Assembly (NCBI RefSeq): GCF_001026905.1
Contig: NZ_LAQL01000002.1
Coordinates: 248,001-312,000, forward strand
Length of the DNA: 64,000 bases
Source of the DNA: Kiloniella spongiae
Lineage (GTDB): Bacteria; Pseudomonadota; Alphaproteobacteria; Kiloniellales; Kiloniellaceae
Direction: 5' to 3'
Both the position numbers and the translations under genes were made by a program. The notes beneath the pieces are model-generated. The model saw only the letters and a list, made by a program, of their open reading frames with translations. It had not been told where the DNA came from and did not search any database. Shown here in pieces: positions 7,938 to 17,598 of this stretch; position 1 is the first letter of the stretch, and each line of letters starts with the position of its first letter.

Positions 7938-8783
7938 TCAAGTCTCTCTTTCAGAAAACCTTCTCAAAAGGAGCCTAGCAGTAATTAAGGTTATATGTAA
8001 TCGAAATGTACAATCATCTTTATCAGATAACCCAGGGTGACTCCCCTCAGAATGCATCCGGCTCATAAGACCTGATATAAATTGTGGACTGTTTGGACTT
8101 TGTTTCCACTCACCCAAACTCTCAAATAAAAATGGAGGATTAACCTCTCTGCCTAAATAATTATAACATTGATTATTTTGGAGATTGTTCCCACTTCCTA
8201 ACGTATGGGCTACTTCTTTTAGATATCCCTCAAAAAAGCTACGTAATTGGCTATTCGCCGCTGCCCATTCTCCCCTCGAAAAGCAATTAATCGCTTGCCT
8301 CAAGTGCCCCAAAGAAGTAGCAAAATTTTCCGCGTTAAGAATACTAAATATTTCGGTTTCAGCTTCTCTAAAATCAAGTTCAGGAATATCGTTCGGATAC
8401 ATCCTTCTCAATTCATATTGGACTTCTCGATGCCACCATTGCTCTTCTGGAGAAACAAAATTTTCGGAAATATAAAAGCCATCAAACTCTAGACCTGCTA
8501 CTAGTTTCAGCCAAGCTGCTCCACTTCGATAACGTTCAGGACAATTAATTGTTTTTAAAAGGACTACTTTACTTAATTTAACTCGTCCCCCCTCAGTAAG
8601 AACAATAGGATCTTCATCTCTTATTATTCTCGCCAAGTCATTAACACGAGCTTGTATTGAGTTAGTACGACATCGGCCATCGATGTCCCACTCTATCTCG
8701 TAACTTTCCAACTCACTATGAGAACTGAATGCACCTAATAAATTACATGCCGCAGTTATAGTCATCAAACTAAAAGAACACAT
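7938..8783 (-). CDS. Abi_C/HEPN-like abortive-infection-type protein
   Basis: 281 aa. The C-terminal half (~150-280) is helical and resembles the Abi_C domain (HEPN-like) of abortive-infection proteins: AAANSQLRSFFEGYLKEVA, then SRMHSEGSHPG (~241-251), then a final helix ARLLLRRF. Some HEPN proteins are RNases, but a canonical RxxxxH motif is not obvious here. The N-terminal half is unassigned. An inner start at 8765 is possible. The setting between nuclease-like genes and a restriction system supports a defence role by inference. Confidence 0.6.
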   Translation of the reverse strand: MCSFSLMTITAACNLLGAFSSHSELESYEIEWDIDGRCRTNSIQARVNDLARIIRDEDPIVLTEGGRVKLSKVVLLKTINCPERYRSGAAWLKLVAGLEFDGFYISENFVSPEEQWWHREVQYELRRMYPNDIPELDFREAETEIFSILNAENFATSLGHLRQAINCFSRGEWAAANSQLRSFFEGYLKEVAHTLGSGNNLQNNQCYNYLGREVNPPFLFESLGEWKQSPNSPQFISGLMSRMHSEGSHPGLSDKDDCTFRLHITLITARLLLRRFSERET

Positions 8784-9082
8784 AGCAATATTCCCACAGG
8801 AAAAACCATAAAGAGTTCACTCATTACAGATGTAATTACTGGTGTGTAATAAGCAAAATCTCATTTACTTTTACTGATCTAGTAACAGATTGTTATAATC
8901 CTGACATTCCCGCTTTAGAATTTAATGTAAGACCACGCCAATGCCATGTCTGAAGAAAGAAAAAGTTAGTCCCCCATAACACCAATTAGCCATGTTAAAT
9001 CCTCACAAACATGAATACATATTAGTAATGGAATACTGTATATACTAGGTTTAATATATACTGTCTTAGTTAGTTACTTAAT
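8784..9082. other. AT-rich intergenic region
   Basis: About 300 bases with no convincing gene. It holds the 5' flank of the Abi_C-like gene and the 3' flank of the polymerase-like gene. Near 9030-9065 the word ATATACT recurs, without a clear terminator. Confidence 0.4.
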
Positions 9083-10627
9083 TTACTGCTGCGCAATCCA
9101 TTCGTTAAATTCTTCAAGTTCTTTAATATATCTGCCTGATCTTGGCACCCTTACTCTGTCTAAATATTTCCTCTCCATCTCCTCCTGATATTCTTTGACT
9201 TCATCATAAGGCATCCAAGACATAAGGCTTCCTTCTAAATCTTCAATTCTGTCTGCCTGTTCGACGACTTGAGTAGGTGGAAAGCGATCGAGAGGAAGTT
9301 TCATAACATGTCCAAATGCTTCTTGCATGGTTTCGATAAGCCAATCTTCGTAATCGCAAGGAACAATATAACTATCGTGAATTGATAATATCGGGACATC
9401 ATGCGCAACAAATTCTTCAATAATTTTTTCTGTGATTTGTGAATCATAATTCATAAGCGTTACACCAATATCAGCACCGAAATACTTTGAAACTTTAGGA
9501 TGTTTATCTTCTAACGCTTTCTGTATTACCTCAAGCTGTGCGTTAGTAAACTTCTTCTCTGGTGTTCCTGTATTTGCTTCATCTCTAAAAGCATTATAAG
9601 CCTCCTGAGGACTGCTTGCATTTATCAGCATAAGAGTTAATGCTTTAGCAATTGATCGCTTATTCTGAGCATCTGGGATGAATGCTATTTCAGGTAGCAC
9701 ATAAGGGTCATCATTATTCATTTCCTCCCAATAACTAAAGCCCTCTAAGGCATAAAGCATAACCAAGTGAAGGCCTGAAAAATCAATTTCATTTGTTGGC
9801 CTATCATTTAAATGGATTTTCTTACGTATCTCTTTCTTACAGTATTGCCACCAACCACCAGAGAAACGCCCCCCTTTATCAAAGGACTTTCTATTGAAGA
9901 CCCGTCTTGTAAATCGATGGCTAAGGTTTATACCTCTTACATCCTCCAGATCAGGAACATCAATAAACGTCTTTTTAAGAAGTAAATTATAGGCATGTAC
10001 GACAGAAGACATCCTTTTTGTTTCTTCTGTTTCATCATATTCAACATCAAACGCTTTGCCTGTTTCAGGGTTTTTATCCCTTAAAACTACAACTAATCGA
10101 TCTTCAGAATAATCGACATCGTATTTACTAAACTTAGCTTCCCTAAATAATGCAATCAAAGCTTCAGTTGGCCACATCCTCGACAACAACCCAGCTTTAC
10201 GATCTCGATCAAAAAAACCTTTTGCATGCTCAACCAGCCCTGCTGCTTCGAGAGCATCAACTACATTAATAGTAAGGTGTGAAATATGAAGTTCATTGTA
10301 ACGACTCCCTGCTTTATAATCATTTACATTCCGTGAATAGGTGACCTTAAGAGCAGGGTCATCTCTCCAGGCCACATAAAGATCCAGAAGAACCACCTTT
10401 AAGTGTTTTTTCCGTATTCTTCCTTTACGCCCTTTGAAATACTTTTCGTAAATAGGAGTAATAAAATTGTTAACTTCTGGATGCTCAGACCACTTGTGAA
10501 TATCGAGTGGCCTTGAATGCTTCAATGCATCGCCTTTGGCTCTAGCCTCAAGTGCTTCGATCTCTTCAGGCCAGAGATCTTCTTCATCATTACCCCGGTA
10601 GGGAGCAGGTATCGCACCATCCCGCAT
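9083..10627 (-). CDS. Compact family A DNA polymerase-like protein
   Basis: 514 aa. Three blocks match family A polymerases in order: motif A NEIDFSGLHLVML with Asp282, an O-helix-like motif B NKRSIAKALTLML (Arg324, Lys328), and motif C SIHDSYIVP with His417-Asp418. The segment MNYDSQITEKII before motif C matches the helix found there in PolA relatives. There are no 5'-3' or 3'-5' exonuclease domains; the first ~270 residues look basic and helical. The two catalytic aspartates are present, so activity is plausible. Relatives occur on plasmids and mobile elements. It is isolated by ~250-300 bases on each side and lies downstream of the hsd operon on the same strand. A role in element replication or defence is inference. 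Confidence 0.65.
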   Translation of the reverse strand: MRDGAIPAPYRGNDEEDLWPEEIEALEARAKGDALKHSRPLDIHKWSEHPEVNNFITPIYEKYFKGRKGRIRKKHLKVVLLDLYVAWRDDPALKVTYSRNVNDYKAGSRYNELHISHLTINVVDALEAAGLVEHAKGFFDRDRKAGLLSRMWPTEALIALFREAKFSKYDVDYSEDRLVVVLRDKNPETGKAFDVEYDETEETKRMSSVVHAYNLLLKKTFIDVPDLEDVRGINLSHRFTRRVFNRKSFDKGGRFSGGWWQYCKKEIRKKIHLNDRPTNEIDFSGLHLVMLYALEGFSYWEEMNNDDPYVLPEIAFIPDAQNKRSIAKALTLMLINASSPQEAYNAFRDEANTGTPEKKFTNAQLEVIQKALEDKHPKVSKYFGADIGVTLMNYDSQITEKIIEEFVAHDVPILSIHDSYIVPCDYEDWLIETMQEAFGHVMKLPLDRFPPTQVVEQADRIEDLEGSLMSWMPYDEVKEYQEEMERKYLDRVRVPRSGRYIKELEEFNEWIAQQ

Positions 10628-10879
10628 GCCGAAATCCTAATTTTAATTATATATAGACAGATAGCTCATTGGCTTTAGGAAATTAAATTCAATTAAAACA
10701 CACAGAAATTGGCACATAAACCAGCAATAGTAATACACAATATTCTCTGCTCAATTGTATTACATTACGATACAAAACAGCTACATATTACCCCTTACAT
10801 CGTCTCTCTTATATCCACTTTAACTATGTTCTTTCAGGTATATAATCTCTAATTCTATATTACTTGATTTACAGATAAC

Positions 10880-13714
10880 CTAATCAACGCCCTCAATAAA
10901 GGTTTCAACAAAATCACGTATCTTACCTATTACGCGTTCCGCTACTGTACTGCGTTCTCGTAAGGACGGACGTGTTTCCATGATCTCAATGATCTCGTCT
11001 CGCATTGGCATTTTCTCTGTAAACAGGTAATTACCCAACACTGCTTCCAAGCCATCAGGATCAAGTCCTTCTTCTTCACTAAGAGAAGCTAGAGCCTTCT
11101 GCTTTTCTTCAGTCCAGTAAGTCTCAAACTCCTCAGCAACGTTTGCACTTGCCGACATATCCGCGAAGTGATCCGCAATAAAGCGTTCAATAAGTTCTTT
11201 CTTACTTCTGAGTTGCGTTTCAGTATCCAGAATATCCGTGATTGTCTTGCGTGTTCTGGTCTGTTCTTCTTCGCTCTTGCCCTTCATATTCAGCAGAAGG
11301 TTTATAATGTAGCTGACATTGATTCTATCACGGCTAATAAGCTCTACTTCAAAATCAATGTCATCAAGAATAGATACTTTCTCTTTCTGCGTTTCACTCC
11401 GCACCTTGTCATAAAGATCAAGGTACTTACTGCGGAAATCAGCAAAAAGCTGTTCGTCCAATGGCAAATCATCAAAGCTGAACTCAGTAAAGCAATCTAG
11501 AACATTCTTAATTCTGATAACTTCTCGGAAGGCCTGAATAAATCTTGCTTCATCTTCTTCAGTAAGCAGGTCATCAACGCTGGCAACATCCGGTGTGATG
11601 GTCAGCAGGTTCTCTACAGCACCTTTGAACTTCTCAACATAATCCTCATAGGGTGCGAGAATGATCTCTTCCTGTGCGTCCTTGTTAGCAAAGAGTTCGA
11701 TAGCCTGATCAGTAGCAGGTTTAAGATTTCTGAAGCACACAACATTACCCTGTGACTTCTTTTGCCCCTGTATACGATTAGTACGAGAATAAGCTTGAAC
11801 TAACCCGTGATACTTGAGGTTCTTGTCTACGTAGATTGTATTGAGCGGCTTACTATCAAATCCAGTCAAGAACATGTTCACGACAAGCAATATGTCGATT
11901 TCTTTTCGCTTAACTCGCTTCCCAATATCTTTATAAAAGCTGTAGAACGCCTTACTATCCTTTGTAGAGTAATTCGTTCCAAACATTGCATTGTAATCGT
12001 CAATACACTCGTCCAGCCTTTCACGACTATGCTTGTTAACAGGCGCACCATCCTCGGGCATGTCGTCACCTGTTCCCATACCATCTGCATCAGTGTCTTC
12101 TTCATTGGCCTGATAAGAGAAGATAGTCGCTACTTTTAAATCATGTTCTCCTGCGTCTTTCTTGGCCTTAAACAGCTCATAATAGCTAAGCAGTGTCTTA
12201 ATATTTGAGACACAAAACATCGCTGTAAATTCACGGTTATGAGTCTTGCGATTATGGTTCGCGAGAATGTAATTAGTTATCTTTTCAAGGCGTTCATCCG
12301 CCTCCATCACTTCGGCAGTATCAATAGCCTCAACTTCAATATCAACAACCTCTTCTTTCTGTTTAAAGGTACGGATGTATTCAACAGAGAATTTCAGCAC
12401 ATTCTCATCACGAATGGCATCGGTAATCACATAGCTATGAAGTTTCTGGTCAAAGAGGTCTTTTGTTGTTCGCTTACCCAGTGCATTTTTCGCTGCGTTG
12501 TCTCGGAAAATCGGTGTACCCGTAAATCCGAACATCTGTACATTATCGAAATATTCTTTAATACGTTTATGCGTTGCCCCAAACTGTGAACGATGGCATT
12601 CATCAAAGATAAAGACCATCTTTTTGTCTTTAAGATCTTCCATCGTCTTGAGATGACGATCTTTACTAATAGCAGCATTAAGCTTTTGCAGCGTCGTAAC
12701 GATTAACGGTGTATCATCAGAAAACTGCTCAACCAGTTTCCCAGTGTTATTCGTTGCATCAACGCTACCTTCTTGGAAGCTATTGAACTCCTTAATTGTC
12801 TGGAAATCGAGATCTTTACGATCAACAACAAACACAACCTTATGAACATTGGGATGCTGTGTAAGGATCTGTGCTGCCTTAAAGGAAGTTAGTGTCTTTC
12901 CTGAACCCGTTGTGTGCCAGATATAACCGTTCTTATTTGTCGTCAGTACCTGTGCGACAATCGCCTCCACCGCGTAGAACTGATAGGGACGCAATGCCAT
13001 AAGCATATTATTGCTCTCGTTAAGCACTACATACTTAGTTATCATCTTTGAGAGTTGACACTTCTCTAAAAAAGCATCCGCAAACTCGCTAAGCTGTGTA
13101 ATTCGTTTATTGCGACGATCAGCCCAAAAGAAGGTTTGTTTAAAGTCACGATCTTTCACTGGGTTATTGGCGTAATATTTGGTGTTCACGCCATTACTGA
13201 TAACGAAAAGCTGTATGTATCCAAATAACCCATATCCACTGGTAAAGCTGTGTCTGTGGTATCGATTTGTTTGATTAAATGCCTCTTTCATCTCAAGACC
13301 ACGACGCTTGAGTTCTATCTGACAAAGAGGCAAGCCATTTACCAATAACGTCACATCATAACGATTGGTATATTTTCCTGTCATGGTGATTTGATGTGTG
13401 ACTTGATATTCGTTTTTACACCAATGAATTTGATTGATTAGATCAATATACCCAGTTGTTCCGTCATCTCTGGTGTAATCGATCTTATCACGCAGGATTT
13501 TGGCCTTCTCAAAGATATTGCCTTTTGCGATCTTGTTCAGGATTTGTGAAAACTCAAAATCCGAAATACTAACCTTGTTATGCTTTTCCAGTTGTGCCTT
13601 GAGATTAGCAACCAAAGCCTCTTCATCGGTGATAGAAACCTTTTCCCAGCCCAGAGTTTGAAGCTGAGCGATAAGAGCATTTTCTAGCTGTTGTTCAGTT
13701 TGAGTATTCATCAC
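10880..13714 (-). CDS. hsdR: Type I restriction enzyme, R subunit
   Basis: 944 aa. The N-terminal nuclease region has LPLCQIELKRRG, giving the E-x-K of the PD-(D/E)xK site. The SF2 translocase follows with Walker A HTTGSGKT, DECH box in IFDECHRSQFG, FGFTGTP, and motif VI-like QAYSRTNRIQG. HsdR translocates DNA past unmodified sites in an R2M2S complex and cleaves at a distance. All core motifs are present, so it looks functional. The start overlaps the hsdS stop (TAGTG), showing coupling in the order hsdM-hsdS-hsdR. Confidence 0.97.
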   Translation of the reverse strand: MMNTQTEQQLENALIAQLQTLGWEKVSITDEEALVANLKAQLEKHNKVSISDFEFSQILNKIAKGNIFEKAKILRDKIDYTRDDGTTGYIDLINQIHWCKNEYQVTHQITMTGKYTNRYDVTLLVNGLPLCQIELKRRGLEMKEAFNQTNRYHRHSFTSGYGLFGYIQLFVISNGVNTKYYANNPVKDRDFKQTFFWADRRNKRITQLSEFADAFLEKCQLSKMITKYVVLNESNNMLMALRPYQFYAVEAIVAQVLTTNKNGYIWHTTGSGKTLTSFKAAQILTQHPNVHKVVFVVDRKDLDFQTIKEFNSFQEGSVDATNNTGKLVEQFSDDTPLIVTTLQKLNAAISKDRHLKTMEDLKDKKMVFIFDECHRSQFGATHKRIKEYFDNVQMFGFTGTPIFRDNAAKNALGKRTTKDLFDQKLHSYVITDAIRDENVLKFSVEYIRTFKQKEEVVDIEVEAIDTAEVMEADERLEKITNYILANHNRKTHNREFTAMFCVSNIKTLLSYYELFKAKKDAGEHDLKVATIFSYQANEEDTDADGMGTGDDMPEDGAPVNKHSRERLDECIDDYNAMFGTNYSTKDSKAFYSFYKDIGKRVKRKEIDILLVVNMFLTGFDSKPLNTIYVDKNLKYHGLVQAYSRTNRIQGQKKSQGNVVCFRNLKPATDQAIELFANKDAQEEIILAPYEDYVEKFKGAVENLLTITPDVASVDDLLTEEDEARFIQAFREVIRIKNVLDCFTEFSFDDLPLDEQLFADFRSKYLDLYDKVRSETQKEKVSILDDIDFEVELISRDRINVSYIINLLLNMKGKSEEEQTRTRKTITDILDTETQLRSKKELIERFIADHFADMSASANVAEEFETYWTEEKQKALASLSEEEGLDPDGLEAVLGNYLFTEKMPMRDEIIEIMETRPSLRERSTVAERVIGKIRDFVETFIEGVD

Positions 13715-14868
13715 TACCCTTGTACAAACATTTGTTGCAGCAAACCCTTTTTGAAGATCTGAGTTTTATCTAACTCTTGAGCTACTAAAGCTATCTTGCC
13801 ATCAATCACAGAGAGGAAATTAGCGATTTTTTTTTGTTCATCCAGTTGGGGAATTGGTAAAGTTACTTCTTTAAGAATACTAAAATGTCTTTTATACCCT
13901 TCTGCTTCCAAATTAAAAAAGTACAATGCGTAGTACAGATAATTTATGTAATCTTCTTTGCTACTTAATATTTTTGTACCATCAGCACCGACAACAAAAT
14001 TAAAATCTATAAATTTAACTGCAGTCGTGTGATCACCAAAAATCACCACAGGGATCTCTTTTATATTAAAAACTTTACTTTCCTGATCAGTATAACCTGC
14101 AACTAGTGCTTGCCCTTGATCGACTACGGGAATAGCGCCAACCTCAAAAATTTCATTACTTTGTATTTGAAACTTCTTAGTTGGGATGGGATCAAACGCA
14201 TCCAAAACAGTTTTTTCTTCCCAATCAGGAAAAGGCTTACCGTTATCATCAGTGAACCTGATCTCTTGCGAGAAGATTTTTTGCATACACCCCTTTTTGT
14301 AATCTTCTAGAAGATCTTTCTTTTTCCGGAGCTGCATAATCTTCTCATCCACCGAACCCAAAAATGCAGCGATCTTTTGTTGCTCTTTCAGTTCCGGCTT
14401 ATGATGTGGGATTGAGGAAAAGTCACTAGGATAAAGCCTTAAACGGTCATTTGTTAGACCGTGAGAAAATGCCCAAAGAAGATGCAGCATATGACCAAAT
14501 TTAAACCACTGTTCATAGAATTTAGGACACGTATCTTTATACGGTGCAATCACTACGTAGGCTGGACTAACCATGCAATCCTCATCGGCATAACCTACAG
14601 CTCCTTGCCACATGCGCATCATATTATAGACCAAATCTTGGCGGTATACCTTAAGGTTGCTGTCATATGATGCATTAAAGGTAATTTTACGCTCTAGCTC
14701 GCTACGCTTAATCAATCCCTGACCTTGAGTAACAGAATAAATTGGAAGATGCTTTTCTCCTCTTTCTCGCCGACTAAAAAAACTATCTCCTAGCTTTACC
14801 TTGCGCCATTCATCAGTAAATTCAGGAAATCTTAGTTCAGGAACAGTTTGCTCTTGCTTTTGCATCAC
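13714..14868 (-). CDS. hsdS: Type I restriction-modification specificity subunit
   Basis: 384 aa. Two target recognition domains (~5-165 and ~205-360), each followed by a helical spacer: LKEQQKIAAFLGSVDEKI and LDEQKKIANFLSVIDGKI. The two near-repeated spacers are the hallmark of HsdS, and each recognition domain reads half of a bipartite site. The first domain has the RFPEFTDEW lead-in typical of the family. It overlaps both neighbours at the stop and start codons. Confidence 0.96.
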   Translation of the reverse strand: MMQKQEQTVPELRFPEFTDEWRKVKLGDSFFSRRERGEKHLPIYSVTQGQGLIKRSELERKITFNASYDSNLKVYRQDLVYNMMRMWQGAVGYADEDCMVSPAYVVIAPYKDTCPKFYEQWFKFGHMLHLLWAFSHGLTNDRLRLYPSDFSSIPHHKPELKEQQKIAAFLGSVDEKIMQLRKKKDLLEDYKKGCMQKIFSQEIRFTDDNGKPFPDWEEKTVLDAFDPIPTKKFQIQSNEIFEVGAIPVVDQGQALVAGYTDQESKVFNIKEIPVVIFGDHTTAVKFIDFNFVVGADGTKILSSKEDYINYLYYALYFFNLEAEGYKRHFSILKEVTLPIPQLDEQKKIANFLSVIDGKIALVAQELDKTQIFKKGLLQQMFVQG

Positions 14869-16457
14869 TAATCCTTAGACCCAAAGGGAGAAGCGATTCC
14901 AAGCTGTTCACAGAACCCTGCAATTATTGTGTCCGCCTCAGCCATTTTACCCTCTAATGCCACAAGCTCTCGCGTTATGGCATCTAGATCAACAGGCTCT
15001 TCTTCCTCAAATGTATCGATATAACGTGGGATGTTGAGATTATAGCCGTTCTCTCTCACCTCACTGATCGGTGCAACAGTTGCGTATTTTTCAACATCCT
15101 TGCGCTCTTCATAGGTCTGCATGATCTTTGCAACATGCGAATCAGTAAGAGTGTTCTGATTTGCTTTTTTCTCAAACTCCCGAGAGGCGTCAATGAAGAG
15201 AATATTCTCCTCATGTACACGGCATTTTTTGAGTACCAAAATACAAGCAGGAATAGATGTTCCATAAAAGATATTAGGAGGTAGACCGATTACTGCATCT
15301 AAATAATTTTGCTCTTTGATAATATATTCGCGAATTACGCCCTCTGCTGCACCACGAAACAAAACACCATGAGGTAGAACAATCGCCGCTGTTCCATTAT
15401 CTGCCATTTGATGAATCACATGTTGAACGAACGCGAAATCAGCTTTTGTTTTTGGCGCCAGTTTCCCATATTGAGCAAACCGATCATCCGTTTCATTTAA
15501 GGGATTATCATCGCCTTTCCATTTTGCTGAGAAGGGAGGGTTAACAACAACTGCTTCAAATTCCATGCCCTCATGCTGGGGCTTTTCAAGCGTATCCTCT
15601 TGCTCAATACTAAACTGACTAAAATGAACGTCATGGAGGATCATGTTCATACGACAAAGGTTGTATGTCGTTCGATTTAACTCTTGTCCGTAGAACTCAC
15701 CAACCTTCGCCTCTTTCGCAATACGCAATAACAAGGACCCAGAACCACAAGCAGGATCATAGACATTCTTAACCTGCCCCTTACCCAATGTAACAAGCTT
15801 GGCAAGGATACGAGAAACTTGCTGGGGAGTATAAAATTCTCCAGCCTTCTTTCCAGCACCAGATGCGAATTGAGAGATCAGGTATTCGTAGGCATCGCCC
15901 AAAACATCTGCATCAACTTTATCCAGTTCAAAATCAATCTTATCAAGATGCGCCAGAACTTTCGCGATCAAATCGTTTCTGTCTTTTGGCTTCTTGCCCA
16001 ACTTACTATTGGACAGGTCAAGATCTTCAAAGAGGCCGATAAAGTCATCTTCACTTTCATGCCCCATCGTGCTCTGTTCAATGGCATTGAGGATGCTTTG
16101 AAGGTCATCAAGGATGAAGTTTCCAACTTCTGCCTCGTCGTCTTCATCAATCTTGATATTGCCCTTAGCAGTGATAGCACTAAACAATTCATCAGGTGTT
16201 AGAAAGTAACCCAATTTCTCAAGGGATTCTTCTTTGATTGCTTCTATATCTTCCTGATCTTGGACTAGTGCATAGTCTTTGATGCTCTCCGTCTCGAGAA
16301 GTTTGTTCGCAAAGATATATTGTTTCTCTGAAAGGTATTTGTAGAAAATGAAACCGAGAATGTAATCGCGGAACTCATCGGCACTCATCTTACCGCGTAA
16401 TTCATTTGCGATATTCCAGAGCTGTTGTTCCAGCTTTTTCTTCTGTTCGTTAGTCAC
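14868..16457 (-). CDS. hsdM: Type I restriction-modification methyltransferase
   Basis: 529 aa with GTG start behind a GGGGG site. N-terminal helical HsdM domain, then the N6-adenine methyltransferase: FYTPQQVSRIL, SAM-binding DPACGSGSLLL and catalytic NPPF in VVVNPPFSAKW. It methylates adenine in the site chosen by HsdS and so protects host DNA. First gene of the hsd operon, close to a tRNA-Val, a common landing site of islands. Confidence 0.97.
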   Translation of the reverse strand: MTNEQKKKLEQQLWNIANELRGKMSADEFRDYILGFIFYKYLSEKQYIFANKLLETESIKDYALVQDQEDIEAIKEESLEKLGYFLTPDELFSAITAKGNIKIDEDDEAEVGNFILDDLQSILNAIEQSTMGHESEDDFIGLFEDLDLSNSKLGKKPKDRNDLIAKVLAHLDKIDFELDKVDADVLGDAYEYLISQFASGAGKKAGEFYTPQQVSRILAKLVTLGKGQVKNVYDPACGSGSLLLRIAKEAKVGEFYGQELNRTTYNLCRMNMILHDVHFSQFSIEQEDTLEKPQHEGMEFEAVVVNPPFSAKWKGDDNPLNETDDRFAQYGKLAPKTKADFAFVQHVIHQMADNGTAAIVLPHGVLFRGAAEGVIREYIIKEQNYLDAVIGLPPNIFYGTSIPACILVLKKCRVHEENILFIDASREFEKKANQNTLTDSHVAKIMQTYEERKDVEKYATVAPISEVRENGYNLNIPRYIDTFEEEEPVDLDAITRELVALEGKMAEADTIIAGFCEQLGIASPFGSKD

Positions 16458-16728
16458 ACTCAGCCCCCAAGCAAATCTTTATTGTGTAAGAAGATATGTC
16501 ATATTGAACTTGGTGCGAAAAGCTAATTCACGTGATTTATTTTTGGATTTGGCAGATGCCTTAAACTTCACAACCCAGTCCCCACACCCTCATTTTACAG
16601 TGCCCAAAAATCATAATTTTTGATAGAAAATATTGAGGCGTAATGCAGAGATAGAACAAAGGGGTATCCCCCCCCTCCTACCCCCATCGATAAACTCCCC
16701 TATTTTTCGACTCGTATCCACACCATGA

Positions 16729-16795
16729 GGGCGTATAGCTCAGCGGGAGAGCATGCACTTGTGCAGCAAGTGCCACTTCGTTCACATTGACGAGT
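16729..16795 (+). pseudogene. Degenerate tRNA-Val copy with internal insertion
   Basis: The first 25 bases (16729-16753) are identical to the 5' end of the intact tRNA-Val that lies in the opposite orientation at 16884-16958. About 22 extra bases follow, including a GCACTT/AAGTGC hairpin, and then CTTCGTT and ACAT matching the anticodon arm, with CAC in place of GAC at the anticodon. The 3' half (T arm, acceptor strand) is missing. It cannot fold into a full cloverleaf and is taken as a non-functional remnant. Confidence 0.6.
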
Positions 16796-16852
16796 GTGAA
16801 CAAATGTGAATAGGATTGTTTTTTAACTAGGAATGGTTAGGCCTTGAAAGCA

Positions 16853-16882
16853 CAAAACCCCAAGGTTTCCCTTGAGGTTTTC
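16853..16882 (-). terminator. Terminator of tRNA-Val
   Basis: A hairpin with arms AAAACC(C)CAAGG and CCTTG(A)GGTTTT around a TTTC loop lies one base beyond the encoded CCA of the minus-strand tRNA-Val. On that strand the second arm ends in TTTT. Confidence 0.7.
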
Positions 16883-16883
16883 A

Positions 16884-16958
16884 TGGTGGGCGTAACTGGG
16901 ATTGAACCAGTGACCCCTTCGATGTCAACGAAGTGCTCTCCCGCTGAGCTATACGCCC
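16884..16958 (-). tRNA. tRNA-Val (GAC)
   Basis: A complete 75-base cloverleaf: acceptor GGGCGTA pairing with TACGCCC, D arm GCTC/GAGC, anticodon arm CTTCG/CGAAG with anticodon GAC (valine), T arm with GGTTCAATCC, and an encoded CCA end. It flanks the accessory island that contains the restriction system. Confidence 0.97.
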
Positions 16959-17057
16959 TATACCCGAAAAACCGGTCGATAAACACGCTTTGTTCGGTGA
17001 GACAGGGAAGTATCAAACTGCTATATGTTTGACAAGCCCTTTCACAAAAGTTTTCTG

Positions 17058-17414
17058 CTACAAAAGCACTTTATTCACTTCAGTAATTAAATCTCTTAGA
17101 TGAAATGGCTTTGACAAAACCTTATCGCTCTTGAAAGAAGAATCACTCTCTTCCATCAAAATCCCTGAAAAACCAGTGATGAACATAACTTTAATCTCTG
17201 GTTGATGAGAACGGGCAACTTTAGCCAACTCGACACCACCCTTTTCGGGCATAACCACATCAGTAAGCACCAAATCGAAACGATGAAAAGATAACGTTTC
17301 TTCAGCTTCCAGACCATCCGCAGCAGCGATCACATTGTGTCCAGCCCGCTCCAGAGCACGGCACAGATAATATCGTAAATTATCGTCATCTTCTGCTAGA
17401 AGAATGTCAGCCAT
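17058..17414 (-). CDS. cpdR: CpdR-type single-domain response regulator
   Basis: 118 aa from the ATG giving MADILLAEDDD. It is a lone receiver domain with acidic residues at 8-11, phosphoacceptor Asp52 in LTDVVMPEKGG, MFITGF, and SKPFHLRDLI. The SKPFHLRDL ending and overall length match CpdR of Alphaproteobacteria, which in its unphosphorylated form directs ClpXP to degrade cell-cycle proteins. Upstream in-frame ATGs at 17429/17426 exist but the family starts at MAxILLAEDD. It is divergent from the amidohydrolase gene. Confidence 0.85.
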   Translation of the reverse strand: MADILLAEDDDNLRYYLCRALERAGHNVIAAADGLEAEETLSFHRFDLVLTDVVMPEKGGVELAKVARSHQPEIKVMFITGFSGILMEESDSSFKSDKVLSKPFHLRDLITEVNKVLL

Positions 17415-17598
17415 TAAACGGTGCATCAATCAAATAAAGTTCAAAAAAACTCTCGACACCTCGCCATCATAGCATCAAGAATGGATTTAAGCTTATACAA
17501 CAAATCACTGCCCATAATCAAAAGAGCGTTATGATAGTCGCATCGCACATGAAAAAATTAAAATCCATATTATTTACAAGACACTTGACGATCACATC

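Noticed and set aside
101-16457. Search for a CRISPR array, retron or integrase in the island
   Set aside because: No regularly spaced repeats, reverse transcriptase motifs or tyrosine/serine recombinase motifs were found in this stretch.
16754-16773. GCACTT/AAGTGC hairpin read as a Cys-type anticodon arm
   Set aside because: The loop starts with G and the rest of the cloverleaf is missing; the match to the tRNA-Val anticodon region further on explains the segment better as an insertion.
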